From Maribacter aquimaris (GTDB lineage Bacteria > Bacteroidota > Bacteroidia > Flavobacteriales > Flavobacteriaceae): a stretch of DNA of 64,000 nucleotides. Numbering within the stretch: the stretch's first letter is position 1; each line of letters starts with the position of its first letter. Positions 9,673-18,010 of the stretch are shown here, in pieces. Where the stretch lies: positions 806,001-870,000 of the forward strand of contig NZ_JABTCF010000001.1 of assembly GCF_014596745.1 (NCBI RefSeq). Direction: 5' to 3'. The position numbers and the translations under genes are program-made. The notes beneath the pieces were generated by a model. It was not told where the DNA came from. It ran no database searches and saw only the letters and a program-made list of their open reading frames with translations.

Positions 9673-10293
9673 ATGAAAATGAAAACACCTTATAAAAACA
9701 TCTATGCCGTCTTAAAACTGAACCGATTTATCGTACTGGCAGTTGTCATTTTTGCAATGCTATCTAACATCTTTTCACTTTGGATGGCATTCAGCACAAA
9801 TCAAAAAGCACTCAATAGTGCATTTGCCATTAATACCGATGGTAGTATTATTCCCCTGAAGCTCGTTACCCAAAAAGAAAATTTTAAGATTGAAGCTTTG
9901 GCACATTTAGACTTATTTCATAACTATTTCTATAACATTGATGCCAGTAATTATGAACGGAATCTTGAAAAGGCACTTTGGCTAGGGAATAGTTCTGTAG
10001 ATAATTTATATCGCCAGAAAAAGGCAGATGGTGTCTATAACAGATTGCTGCAATACTCGCTAGTTCAGAAAGTACTAAGTATAGTCTCACAAATCGAAGA
10101 ACAAAACGGAACGTATGTCTTTAGAACCGTTACAATTTTTGAAATCAACCGTGGTTCAATCATAGACACATACGAGCTTGTTTCTAGTGGAAACATAATA
10201 TCAGTTGATAGAAATTTTCCAAACAATCCTCACGGACTATTGATTACAAGCTATTTCGAGAACACCTTAAAAAAAGTAAACGATGAAAATTGA
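9673..10293 (+). CDS. traK: TraK conjugation protein (VirB8-like)
   Basis: This 206-aa protein has one N-terminal membrane helix (about residues 18-40, FIVLAVVIFAMLSNIFSLWM) and a periplasmic domain, the topology of VirB8. Its order between TraJ and TraM and its length match the TraK family of Bacteroidota conjugative transposons. VirB8-type subunits nucleate assembly of the channel in the periplasm. A short hairpin separates it from traM, in the place where CTnDOT-like elements carry traL, for which I see no frame here. Confidence 0.9.
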   Translation: MKMKTPYKNIYAVLKLNRFIVLAVVIFAMLSNIFSLWMAFSTNQKALNSAFAINTDGSIIPLKLVTQKENFKIEALAHLDLFHNYFYNIDASNYERNLEKALWLGNSSVDNLYRQKKADGVYNRLLQYSLVQKVLSIVSQIEEQNGTYVFRTVTIFEINRGSIIDTYELVSSGNIISVDRNFPNNPHGLLITSYFENTLKKVNDEN

Positions 10294-10302
10294 GTTGATA
10301 AT

Positions 10303-10319
10303 CCCGAAATAAATTCGGG
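10303..10319. repeat. Intra-operon palindrome between traK and traM
   Basis: CCCGAA ATAAA TTCGGG forms a 6-bp perfect stem with a 5-nt loop in the 55-bp gap between traK and traM. There is no T-run, so it is not a classic terminator. It may act as an mRNA processing or stability element, or be a REP-like sequence. Confidence 0.5.
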
Positions 10320-10348
10320 TTAGGTTCAACATTTAAAAAAACACGATT

Positions 10349-11278
10349 ATGAGAGTAGAAAAAAATAAAATAGTCTTTGCAGCAGTGCTAGTTGTGATTT
10401 TCATATTCCTAATTTCCTATTCTATGATGGTTATGGGCGATGATAAAAGTGAGAATGAAAATCTTGAACAAACCTTAGTGCCAGATTTAGAGGAAAACCA
10501 AAAAGAATACGATTCAAAATTAGATGCTATTAATGACTTGAAGGAAGTGCGTGAAAATAATGCACCAAGCATCTACGATGAAAAATTTTTGGATTCAACA
10601 GGTCTTTACAATCCTGATTTACCAGAACAGGAAAAAGAACGTATTGTAGATAGTATTTATGAGGCTGGCAAAATTCAATATTCTGAAAAGCGATATCAAA
10701 ACTTTGGGCAAAAGAAAGTTGCTCAAAAAGGCACAAAGCAAATTGACTCAGCCGATATCAAAAGAGAACAAAAAATAGAAGCTAAAGAATTGGGTTTGGA
10801 ACATCAACTGTTCTTTGCTGCTTCGCCAAAACCAAACGAAGTTTCGATTATTGGCAATACAGATGAAACCATTTATGTGGTTGTTGATGGCGACCAAATT
10901 GTGAAAGCAAATACCAGATTGCGAATGAGACTAACCAAAGGTGCAACAATCAATAATAAATTGATGCCAAAGAACACGCCAGTTTTTGGATTTATAAGCT
11001 TTCAGCCCAATCGTGCTTTAATTGAGATTGAAAATATAAAGCATCATCCCACCAAACTTAAAGCCTTCGATTTATCGGATGGTAGTGAGGGCATCTATGT
11101 ACAAAACAATTTTCGAGCAGAAGCTACCACCGAAGTTATAGATGATATTATTGGCGACATTAACATTCCAACAGTTCCACAAGTAGGGGGAATTACAAAA
11201 GTGTTTAGACGTAACAATCGAAACATAAAAGTAACCGTATTGAACAATTACAGATTAATTCTAAAACCTAAGTTATAA
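10349..11278 (+). CDS. traM: TraM conjugation protein (VirB10-like)
   Basis: This 309-aa protein has a single N-terminal membrane anchor (about residues 8-30), then a charged, flexible linker to about residue 150. The C-terminal beta domain (IYVVVDGDQIVKANTRLRM..., about residues 175-305) is the conserved TraM C-terminal region of Bacteroidota transposons and corresponds to VirB10. VirB10 proteins bridge inner and outer membranes and gate the channel. It partners with TraN downstream. It is somewhat shorter than CTnDOT TraM because the linker is shorter. Confidence 0.9.
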   Translation: MRVEKNKIVFAAVLVVIFIFLISYSMMVMGDDKSENENLEQTLVPDLEENQKEYDSKLDAINDLKEVRENNAPSIYDEKFLDSTGLYNPDLPEQEKERIVDSIYEAGKIQYSEKRYQNFGQKKVAQKGTKQIDSADIKREQKIEAKELGLEHQLFFAASPKPNEVSIIGNTDETIYVVVDGDQIVKANTRLRMRLTKGATINNKLMPKNTPVFGFISFQPNRALIEIENIKHHPTKLKAFDLSDGSEGIYVQNNFRAEATTEVIDDIIGDINIPTVPQVGGITKVFRRNNRNIKVTVLNNYRLILKPKL

Positions 11279-11291
11279 GCCCATAATGGGC
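11279..11291. repeat. Intra-operon palindrome between traM and traN
   Basis: GCCCAT A ATGGGC is a perfect 6-bp inverted repeat starting just after the traM stop codon and 17 bp before traN. Like the hairpin between traK and traM, it lacks a T-run. It marks the only two longer gaps in the operon. Confidence 0.45.
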
Positions 11292-11308
11292 ATTTAAAAA
11301 CGACTCTT

Positions 11309-12169
11309 ATGAAAAAGTATATCATTATTTCAGCTCTCATTATTTCCGCTTTCGCACCTCGACTAAGCTCGGCACAAGCTACAGCTAACGCACAAGCAAC
11401 ACACGCGCTCGACACTATTTACGCAAACGATACTAAAAATGTTGCGCTATTTTTCCCAGAACCTATACGTCAAGGCATAACTGGTTCAGATAATTTTGTG
11501 TTTACCTATAATCGTGAGAAAGAACAATACTTTGGATTACTTCAGGCAAAGCCTGGGAAAGAAAGTAATCTACTGGTAGTCAACAGAAATGGTTCAATTT
11601 TTTCGTATATTGTAAGATATAAAAAGCAGCTATCAAAGCTCAATTATTTCATTCCATTATCAAATAGTATTGGTAATGAAAAGCCAATCGTTAGCGATTC
11701 GATTCAGGCTGAAACTTCTGAAAAAAGTATAGATAATAGAACGTATTATTATCAAAAATTCTGTTCTTATCTTCTTAATAGAAATCAGCATATAGGTCGA
11801 ATCAAGAAGCGAAATGAAGGTGTTGTTTTGAGTGTTGAGAATATTGTTTTTGATAAAGAAGAACTCTACTTCGTTATTCAGATTGAGAATAATTCTACGT
11901 TGGATTACGATTTGAATTTCTTGAACCTTTCAATTGAAACACGACAAAAAGGAAAAAAGAAATCTTTACAGAGTTTGTATCAAGAACCGATTTATAAGCA
12001 CCATTTGCCTTCAAAAATTGCAGAGGGTAAGATGATACGATTCGTTTATGTGTTACCCAAATTCTCATTATCTAATGACCGTAGGGCAATTTTAGAATTA
12101 AACGAGAAAGATGGCGAACGAAATATTAAACTGAAAATATCACATAGGTATATCAATAACCCAAATTAG
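11309..12169 (+). CDS. traN: TraN conjugation protein (DUF4138, VirB9-like)
   Basis: This 286-aa exported protein has a signal peptide (about residues 1-22, ending LSSAQA). The N-terminal domain reads VALFFPEPIRQGITGSDNF, the recognisable start of the TraN/DUF4138 family, which takes the VirB9 outer-layer position. A second beta-rich domain occupies residues about 150-285. It would form the outer membrane core with TraM. No traO, traP or traQ follows; a small lipoprotein gene closes the operon instead. Confidence 0.9.
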   Translation: MKKYIIISALIISAFAPRLSSAQATANAQATHALDTIYANDTKNVALFFPEPIRQGITGSDNFVFTYNREKEQYFGLLQAKPGKESNLLVVNRNGSIFSYIVRYKKQLSKLNYFIPLSNSIGNEKPIVSDSIQAETSEKSIDNRTYYYQKFCSYLLNRNQHIGRIKKRNEGVVLSVENIVFDKEELYFVIQIENNSTLDYDLNFLNLSIETRQKGKKKSLQSLYQEPIYKHHLPSKIAEGKMIRFVYVLPKFSLSNDRRAILELNEKDGERNIKLKISHRYINNPN

Positions 12170-12176
12170 TAGTATT

Positions 12177-12539
12177 ATGAAAAATTTAGTCCTTTGCTCA
12201 CTCGTACTTTTATTCATTTCTTGTTCTGAAACCAAGAATTTATCTCACACAGAAACCGCACAAATTGTTGCCGAAAGTTTTTTCTCAAAAGATGAATCAG
12301 CTTTAAAGAAGCATACAACAGCAGCAGGATATAGTAGCTTGATTACAGGTTTAAATATGATACCAGAATCTGACAAAAAAGTTGAAGTAGAAATCTTAGA
12401 AGAAGCCATCGAAGGCGAAATTGCTTGGGTACGATACAAAACATCTTTTGATGGAAAGACGGGTATTTTTAAGCTCGTCAAAGAAAATGGTCAATGGAAA
12501 GTGACTAATAAAGGACCTAGGGAAAAAGGGTCTTTTTAA
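12177..12539 (+). CDS. Small DUF4878-like lipoprotein closing the tra operon
   Basis: This 120-aa protein has an SPII signal peptide (lipobox LLFISC, C16). The mature part resembles the DUF4878/NTF2-like lipoprotein fold: an alpha helix (AQIVAESFFSKDESAL) followed by curved strands and the ending GQWKVTNKG. It starts 7 bp after traN. Its position suggests an envelope-anchored accessory to the transfer machine, filling the role of VirB7-like lipoproteins, or an exclusion function. The role is inference; the lipoprotein call is clear. Confidence 0.75.
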   Translation: MKNLVLCSLVLLFISCSETKNLSHTETAQIVAESFFSKDESALKKHTTAAGYSSLITGLNMIPESDKKVEVEILEEAIEGEIAWVRYKTSFDGKTGIFKLVKENGQWKVTNKGPREKGSF

Positions 12540-12582
12540 GTTCTGAATAGATAAACCTAGGTTAGACTCATAAAACTATTTT

Positions 12583-14841
12583 TTATAGGCTATTATTATA
12601 AATTTGCTCAATTGAACTTTTGAATATCTGAAATTTTGGATTAGATTGATTATTTAGTTCAATTAAAAGTTCGTCATAGTGTTCTTTTGCTAATCTCAAT
12701 TTCCCTATTGCCAACGCGTATAAAAACTCTAATATAGCCTCGCCTTGATATTCGTCGAGTGATTTCAGAAAAGTCTTTAATAACATAAGCATATCCGCAG
12801 AAATTTTTTTGCTACAAGAATAATTTAATTCTTCATTTCTTGCTGCTCTCAAGAGAGATGCTTGAATTATCCCATCATTAAAACGATTAAAAACAAAAGG
12901 GTCTAATACATTTTTCACGAAACTGGTCTGAAACAATCCATCTTCTTTATTATTACGCATATTATTCAGAACGCAAGAAATGGTAAAATATACATCTGAT
13001 TGAGATACATTTTGGTAGTATTTATTATCGTTAAAAAAAGCTGAGTTTTTTCTTATTTCAAGTTCATTACCACCTACACTTGAATAAAATATTTTTTGAC
13101 TTCCACCTCGATTTTTAGAATCTGAAAATGGTCTCAAAATATCAACTCTATCATTGATAAATTTTGAAGGCACATCCAATTCTTCTTGAACTGACTGTAA
13201 ATAATCGAGTTCTTCTTCCCAAGGTGTATTCGAACTTGAATTATCGCAATTTATGGTCTCAATCTCCACCAAAGAACTATTATCTGGACCATAAAGACCA
13301 TACTTGATATTGGTTCTGAGCTCAGTAAATTTCTTTGGGTCGCTAACTCGATTTATTCCAATAAAATAGATTAACCTAATGTTCTCATAGTTCCGGAAAA
13401 ACCGACTTAAATAAAGTAGGTTCTTTCCATTTGAAATACAAGAACCTACAATTAATATAGAGCCTGAAGTTTTACTCTCTATAGTGTCTTCCTTTAAGTC
13501 GGATTGATTTATGATAGTGATTTTATTCTTTGCAAAATCTTTGATTTCATCTTTGATATACTGCGACAATAGCAGGGAACCTTTATCATTGAGGTGGACA
13601 ATATGGCTTATAGATGCTGGGACATATTGATTAATGTAAGCATCTAATTTGCTTTTGTGACTTTTGAAACACTCATTAGTAATGTCGCCAATGATATTTG
13701 CATAGTCTATGTAAAGGTTATATTTTTTTCTTGAAGTCGAATCTTCACTATATGATACTTTTAGAGACGTTCCAGACTCGTTGTTATGTTTGAAAGCTTC
13801 AACAAAGTTTTTTAATGATTTCGGAATATATTTAGACGCACTAATATTTCTGGGATAAATTACTGGTTCATCTAAATTGAAAGAGTCGCCTATAATGCTT
13901 ATAGGCGTAGAGTGGTTTTTACAGTAAATACACTCTTCATTTGCTTTTGATTGGTCGTAAAGAGGAATACCATAATCTAATTTTTCGTTTTTTTCTAAAT
14001 TACACAAAACCCTTTCTTGAACTATAGGCGAGTCCTTATCGATTGGCATATAATAAAGGGTGCATATTTCGTCCGAGCTTATTTCTGGGTGGTTCTTTTG
14101 AATATAATTTATGAGTCCGCCAGATGTAGATGCCGAAATAAGAAATATGGATTTATCATAAAAGACGGATTGGCTATTGTACAAGCCGTCGTAGGACTTA
14201 AAAGATTCAATATTAATTTCTTTATCTTGTTTGAATCTCTTCAAATATTTGGTCATTGAATATGCAACGACATTAATAGACAGGGTATCACAATATATAT
14301 TATCGAAATCTAATTTACCAAATAGATGTAAAGTGTTTAGTGCTATAAAGTCAATTTGACTTTTAAAGACTAAAACATTGGCAGTTCTAAGAAATTTTGA
14401 TGAATGTTTTCCTGAAGGAAAAACAAAATGGTGGGAAATTCCATTACTTTCAACTAAGCCACCATTATCCTCAAAAATTTTAATTAAACCTTGATTCAAT
14501 ATCTCTTTCTTGTTTTTTGCCAAAAATCCTCTCTTTGGAAAACAGAAAGAATCTTTATCGTAAGGTATATAAGAAATACTGTCTGATAAAGAAGATTCTT
14601 CAACTTTTGGAATACTCTTAAAGATGACTTCTAAATTGGCTTCAACACTTTTTTGTACATCCGTATTCTCTTGACAATGCAAAAAAACTAATGTGCTTGT
14701 TTGATGAAAATATTTGAAGTATTCTGTAAGTTCATTTTTCAAGGTGTTAAAATCAAAAGCGATGTCCGGGTTGAACACTATCGTAGCATTTTTATGCTTT
14801 TTGTCTACGAGTTTGGCATTGTATATATAGTATTTACCCAT
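12583..14841 (-). CDS. 752-aa protein with phosphoribosyltransferase-like segments, partner of a GHKL ATPase
   Basis: I do not recognise this as a named family. Visible elements: FPSGKHSSKF near residues 142-150, like the SGKHS strand of orotate phosphoribosyltransferases; a hydrophobic strand followed by STSGG near residues 232-243, resembling a PRPP loop; a Cys pair CIYC at 304-307; and a second strand-loop, ILIVGSCISNGK, at 462-473, again PRPP-loop-like but with SNGK in place of SGT. The C-terminal 200 residues are mostly helical. It begins 3 bp after the stop of the upstream GHKL gene, so the two are translated together. Nucleotide or PRPP binding is inference. In a defence island the pair reads as sensor/effector, but no known system was recognised. 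Confidence 0.6.
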   Translation of the reverse strand: MGKYYIYNAKLVDKKHKNATIVFNPDIAFDFNTLKNELTEYFKYFHQTSTLVFLHCQENTDVQKSVEANLEVIFKSIPKVEESSLSDSISYIPYDKDSFCFPKRGFLAKNKKEILNQGLIKIFEDNGGLVESNGISHHFVFPSGKHSSKFLRTANVLVFKSQIDFIALNTLHLFGKLDFDNIYCDTLSINVVAYSMTKYLKRFKQDKEINIESFKSYDGLYNSQSVFYDKSIFLISASTSGGLINYIQKNHPEISSDEICTLYYMPIDKDSPIVQERVLCNLEKNEKLDYGIPLYDQSKANEECIYCKNHSTPISIIGDSFNLDEPVIYPRNISASKYIPKSLKNFVEAFKHNNESGTSLKVSYSEDSTSRKKYNLYIDYANIIGDITNECFKSHKSKLDAYINQYVPASISHIVHLNDKGSLLLSQYIKDEIKDFAKNKITIINQSDLKEDTIESKTSGSILIVGSCISNGKNLLYLSRFFRNYENIRLIYFIGINRVSDPKKFTELRTNIKYGLYGPDNSSLVEIETINCDNSSSNTPWEEELDYLQSVQEELDVPSKFINDRVDILRPFSDSKNRGGSQKIFYSSVGGNELEIRKNSAFFNDNKYYQNVSQSDVYFTISCVLNNMRNNKEDGLFQTSFVKNVLDPFVFNRFNDGIIQASLLRAARNEELNYSCSKKISADMLMLLKTFLKSLDEYQGEAILEFLYALAIGKLRLAKEHYDELLIELNNQSNPKFQIFKSSIEQIYNNSL

Positions 14842-14844
14842 AAT

Positions 14845-16008
14845 CTAATTTTTGAACGGGTATAAAATACTTATGTATGAACCCTGAGCCTTAATTTGAT
14901 TTTCAAAACCATCCTGGTTCCAGTTTTCTATCACTAAATCCTTTAGATTATCTTTTTTGACTGGTTCATAATTATCCTTAATCAAATCACGATATACACT
15001 ATACTTGTCTGTAGATATTTTTAGAAATCCTTTCTTATCTAAAATTCTCAGAATTCTATCTAAACCAATACCTTTTTTTGATTTCAAATTTGATGTAGAT
15101 GAAGTTTGGTTTTTAATAAGACACTTTTTTATAATGCTTAAATCGTCGATTTCATTTTTTTGGTGAAACTTATCAATAAAACCAACTCCAGAATCAAAAA
15201 CCAAAATTTCCAAATAGTACACCTGCTTTAAATGGTTAAGATATTCCCTCTCTATGCTCTTATGATTAAAAAATGTAGCTATTGGTGTACCTTTATATTC
15301 TTCAGTAATTTTTTCTTTTTTGTTTATATGAAAACGCAGATATGCACCTCTAACACTTGAAGGTATTTCAACAGAGTTTGAATCTGTTCTTCCCCATTCG
15401 AAAGTATTCTTTGTTAACTCATAGACAATAGCTCCTATATCTTCAAGGATATCTTCTACTTCATTTAAATTTTGTTTTTTGAAAGTCAGAATATTTTTTG
15501 TGAGTATCTTTTTTACTGTAGTAGCAATTTTCTTTTCGTCATCATTAAAGCCATTTGAATTTTCAAAAAGTCTAATTAAACCTTTGCTTTTAGATAGATG
15601 GTCTGTATTTACCCAGATGTGCTTATTACCTTTGAATTTTTCATATGAATTCATCTTTATGAAAAATTCATTTTGTTTCTCTCTTAAAAGACTTTTAATG
15701 TTTTCCCCATCTTTATCTACAAATTTAGCAGTATTCCAAAGCAAAGAAATTATTGGGTAGCTATACTCCTGCTCATAGAATTTATCCAATTCACTTGAAG
15801 CGAAATCAAGTTTTATAATTTTAATATTACATTTACTGTTTAAGGTAATAATCAGTTTTAAAATATCAGCCAATAACCCAAAACGGTATTGCGCTAAATC
15901 ACTTGGAATCAATAAAGCTATAGGTTTATCTTCAATGTCTCCTATTTTGCAATAAGTTTCTGCGAGATGCTTAGGGGTTGTATGTTTAATGATTTTTATT
16001 TCGGTCAT
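14845..16008 (-). CDS. Stand-alone GHKL (HATPase) protein paired with the PRTase-like protein
   Basis: This 387-aa protein has the Bergerat ATP-binding fold in its C-terminal half. The N-box is VYELTKNTFEWG (E197, N201), the G1 box FDSGVGF (D272, G274, G276) and the G2 box KKGIGLDRIL (G313-L316). There is no histidine kinase phosphoacceptor helix, receiver or membrane segment, so it is not a two-component kinase. The N-terminal 180 residues form an alpha/beta region I cannot name. It is 40 bp downstream of an AlbA_2 protein gene and 3 bp upstream of the 752-aa gene. It may be an ATP-driven switch or chaperone-like component of a defence pair. Confidence 0.75.
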   Translation of the reverse strand: MTEIKIIKHTTPKHLAETYCKIGDIEDKPIALLIPSDLAQYRFGLLADILKLIITLNSKCNIKIIKLDFASSELDKFYEQEYSYPIISLLWNTAKFVDKDGENIKSLLREKQNEFFIKMNSYEKFKGNKHIWVNTDHLSKSKGLIRLFENSNGFNDDEKKIATTVKKILTKNILTFKKQNLNEVEDILEDIGAIVYELTKNTFEWGRTDSNSVEIPSSVRGAYLRFHINKKEKITEEYKGTPIATFFNHKSIEREYLNHLKQVYYLEILVFDSGVGFIDKFHQKNEIDDLSIIKKCLIKNQTSSTSNLKSKKGIGLDRILRILDKKGFLKISTDKYSVYRDLIKDNYEPVKKDNLKDLVIENWNQDGFENQIKAQGSYISILYPFKN

Positions 16009-16048
16009 TTGACTTTTTAGTTGCTCACAAAAATCTAATTTTCAAATT

Positions 16049-17428
16049 TTAGTTTTTATCTATGTTAATTTCCCAATAGCCTCTAGTATCTCCTTTTCGT
16101 ACTAAAAAGCCTTTATTCTTAATAGCTGTAATATGTTTACCAACAGCAGATTCGTTAATACTTAAGGCTTCAGCTATCTCAATATATGTTATAGAAGGAT
16201 TTGCAGCAATAAGTTTAAGTACTTCTTTTTGCCTTTTCGTTAAAGCTTCAGCTGCATCAATTGCACCACCTTTTACACTACCTATTGCACCACCTATTAC
16301 ACCACCTTTTTGATTACCTTCTCTATCATCAACTTTAACAGAAGTTTCATTAGTATCTTCTTGAACTGCAAAAGTCATTCTAAGGAAATTATCAGAAAAA
16401 CTAAAACTTTCTTTTCTATAATGCCCTAAAATACGAGGGATGCCAGAACCTAGCTGTTCCACCAATTCCAAATCCTTAAAAATACGCATCAGTTCCTTAT
16501 TGCGTGGAACTGAAAAGCCTTCGAAAAATTCTTGTTTGCTCAACCCTTCCGGTAAACCACCTGCCGATGTGATTTCAATTCTATCGGTAAAGATTTCAAA
16601 CTTTGGGGTAATCTCATTGGTATAGTCATTATGCACAAAGGCATTAATGATAGCCTCGCGCAATGCAATAGGATTCCAAAGATTGGCCTGCTGTCGTTCT
16701 TTTGACGTAATTTTTGTGGTGGTTCTGTTCTCTACCGCTATTTTATCAATGACTTGCTTTGTAGCTTTTACCAAACATTCGTGACCGTATTCGTTACTTT
16801 CTATTAAATCTGTTCGGGTTGTGCCAGAATATTTGGCAACCTTAATCGAGGTGTTATTTTTATCTGCCAAAAGGTAGGCGGCATAATTAAATGCACCATC
16901 CTCAGTTAGTAATTCTAAATTCTTTGAAAATGCTTTGCCGAGTGTATATCCTGATTCTTCGTAGTAAATTTTTAACTGGCTAAAGCTCAAATCTTGACGA
17001 CCAGCTTTAATTTTACTAATGGAATTTCGGGTGCGTTTAGAAAAAAGCTCGTCAATCATTTTTTGTGGCATCGGTTCAGCTGCTGAACCTAAGCGAATGA
17101 AACATCCCTTTTCACTCATCCCATACTTTTTAAGATGATATGGTTTTTCTGGACCGCTGGCCACAATGATTTTTAGAATATTCTTGCCGTCTCTTTCTTC
17201 ACTCACGATATCAAATAGACCAAGTGCAGAAGGACCGATATTGTTCTTTAGCCTGTCCTTAATTTTTAATTGGTCGCTATCTGCATCTACCAAACCATAA
17301 GTGTTTCCCTCTTTGTCAATGCCGATATATAGAATACCACCTTCACGGTAGTTCAAGAAAGCAATGATCTCTTTTTCAAGTCCATCTGTAAGTTCTCGTT
17401 TGTATTCTATACGGTTTGTTTCGGTCAT
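16049..17428 (-). CDS. AlbA_2/Schlafen-type ATP-binding DNA-binding protein with C-terminal winged helix
   Basis: This 459-aa protein has three parts. Residues about 1-125 are the AlbA_2 (Schlafen core) domain: EYKRELTDG, then FLNYREGGILYIGID. Residues about 245-355 are the HATPase_c_4 / RecG-C-terminal-like domain, with LREAIINAFVHNDYT and GLPEGLS. A low-complexity glycine stretch (GGVIGGAIGSVKGGA) joins a winged helix at about 395-455 (SITYIEIAEALSINESAVGKHI). Such proteins are usually annotated as ATP-dependent helicase-like or transcriptional regulators. Its position between CBASS and the GHKL pair makes a regulatory or defence role plausible. The 144-bp gap on its 5' side suggests its own promoter. 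Confidence 0.85.
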   Translation of the reverse strand: MTETNRIEYKRELTDGLEKEIIAFLNYREGGILYIGIDKEGNTYGLVDADSDQLKIKDRLKNNIGPSALGLFDIVSEERDGKNILKIIVASGPEKPYHLKKYGMSEKGCFIRLGSAAEPMPQKMIDELFSKRTRNSISKIKAGRQDLSFSQLKIYYEESGYTLGKAFSKNLELLTEDGAFNYAAYLLADKNNTSIKVAKYSGTTRTDLIESNEYGHECLVKATKQVIDKIAVENRTTTKITSKERQQANLWNPIALREAIINAFVHNDYTNEITPKFEIFTDRIEITSAGGLPEGLSKQEFFEGFSVPRNKELMRIFKDLELVEQLGSGIPRILGHYRKESFSFSDNFLRMTFAVQEDTNETSVKVDDREGNQKGGVIGGAIGSVKGGAIDAAEALTKRQKEVLKLIAANPSITYIEIAEALSINESAVGKHITAIKNKGFLVRKGDTRGYWEINIDKN

Positions 17429-17572
17429 TAATTCAAATAAAATCGGACAGTAAAGGTAATAATATTAAGTTGTGAAAATTGATTTTGCTAGTTGAGATGA
17501 AATGCAAGGTATTTATGAATTAGAAAAAACAGACAATAACTTTCTTAATAATTAAGACCAAAAAGCTTCTTT

Positions 17573-18010
17573 TTAGTGCTTCACTTCATCTGCCAACCAC
17601 ACACCATACTTTTTCCACAACTCATAAATAACCAACCATTCCGAAATCCAAGGTATTACATCTATAAAATTCAAATCCAGATGTTGTGGAATATCTTTAG
17701 GAAAGTATAAGCATAGACTATTATCTGGATAGAGATGTGGCGTTTTATCGAATTGAATTTGGCTATCATTTACTACAAAAACCCTTTCTTTTTTTAAGGT
17801 ATCGTTGATATCATAGACTATTAATATTTCATATTCCTTTTTGCATCCCTTTGGTTTGATTTTGCCTTTACCTAATAGCTTTCCTTCTCTAACGATTGTA
17901 TTTAGCCAGGGAAAATGTTTTTCAATATGATATTGCTGTATGTATGCAGCTGTAAACTTTCTGTTAATACTAATATTTAGTTTTGATTTTAAATCAATAT
18001 TAACCACCAT
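17573..18010 (-). CDS. E2-like ubiquitin-conjugating-fold protein of short type II CBASS
   Basis: This 145-aa protein starts at the ATG at 18010, which overlaps the last 11 bases of the CD-NTase gene. A longer frame to 18112 would overlap that gene by 113 bp and is unlikely. The key segment PHLYPDNSLCLYFP (P91-P104) is the UBC signature with H92 and the catalytic cysteine C100. E2-like proteins without an E1 or a deubiquitinase define short type II CBASS, where the E2 acts on the C-terminus of the CD-NTase. That fits the Gly-Gly end of the CD-NTase upstream. No E1/Cap2 adenylation domain or JAB peptidase is in the island. Confidence 0.85.
   Translation of the reverse strand: MVVNIDLKSKLNISINRKFTAAYIQQYHIEKHFPWLNTIVREGKLLGKGKIKPKGCKKEYEILIVYDINDTLKKERVFVVNDSQIQFDKTPHLYPDNSLCLYFPKDIPQHLDLNFIDVIPWISEWLVIYELWKKYGVWLADEVKH

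Noticed and set aside
14845-16008. Two-component histidine kinase
   Set aside because: No DHp phosphoacceptor helix, sensor or response regulator; only the ATP-binding fold is present.
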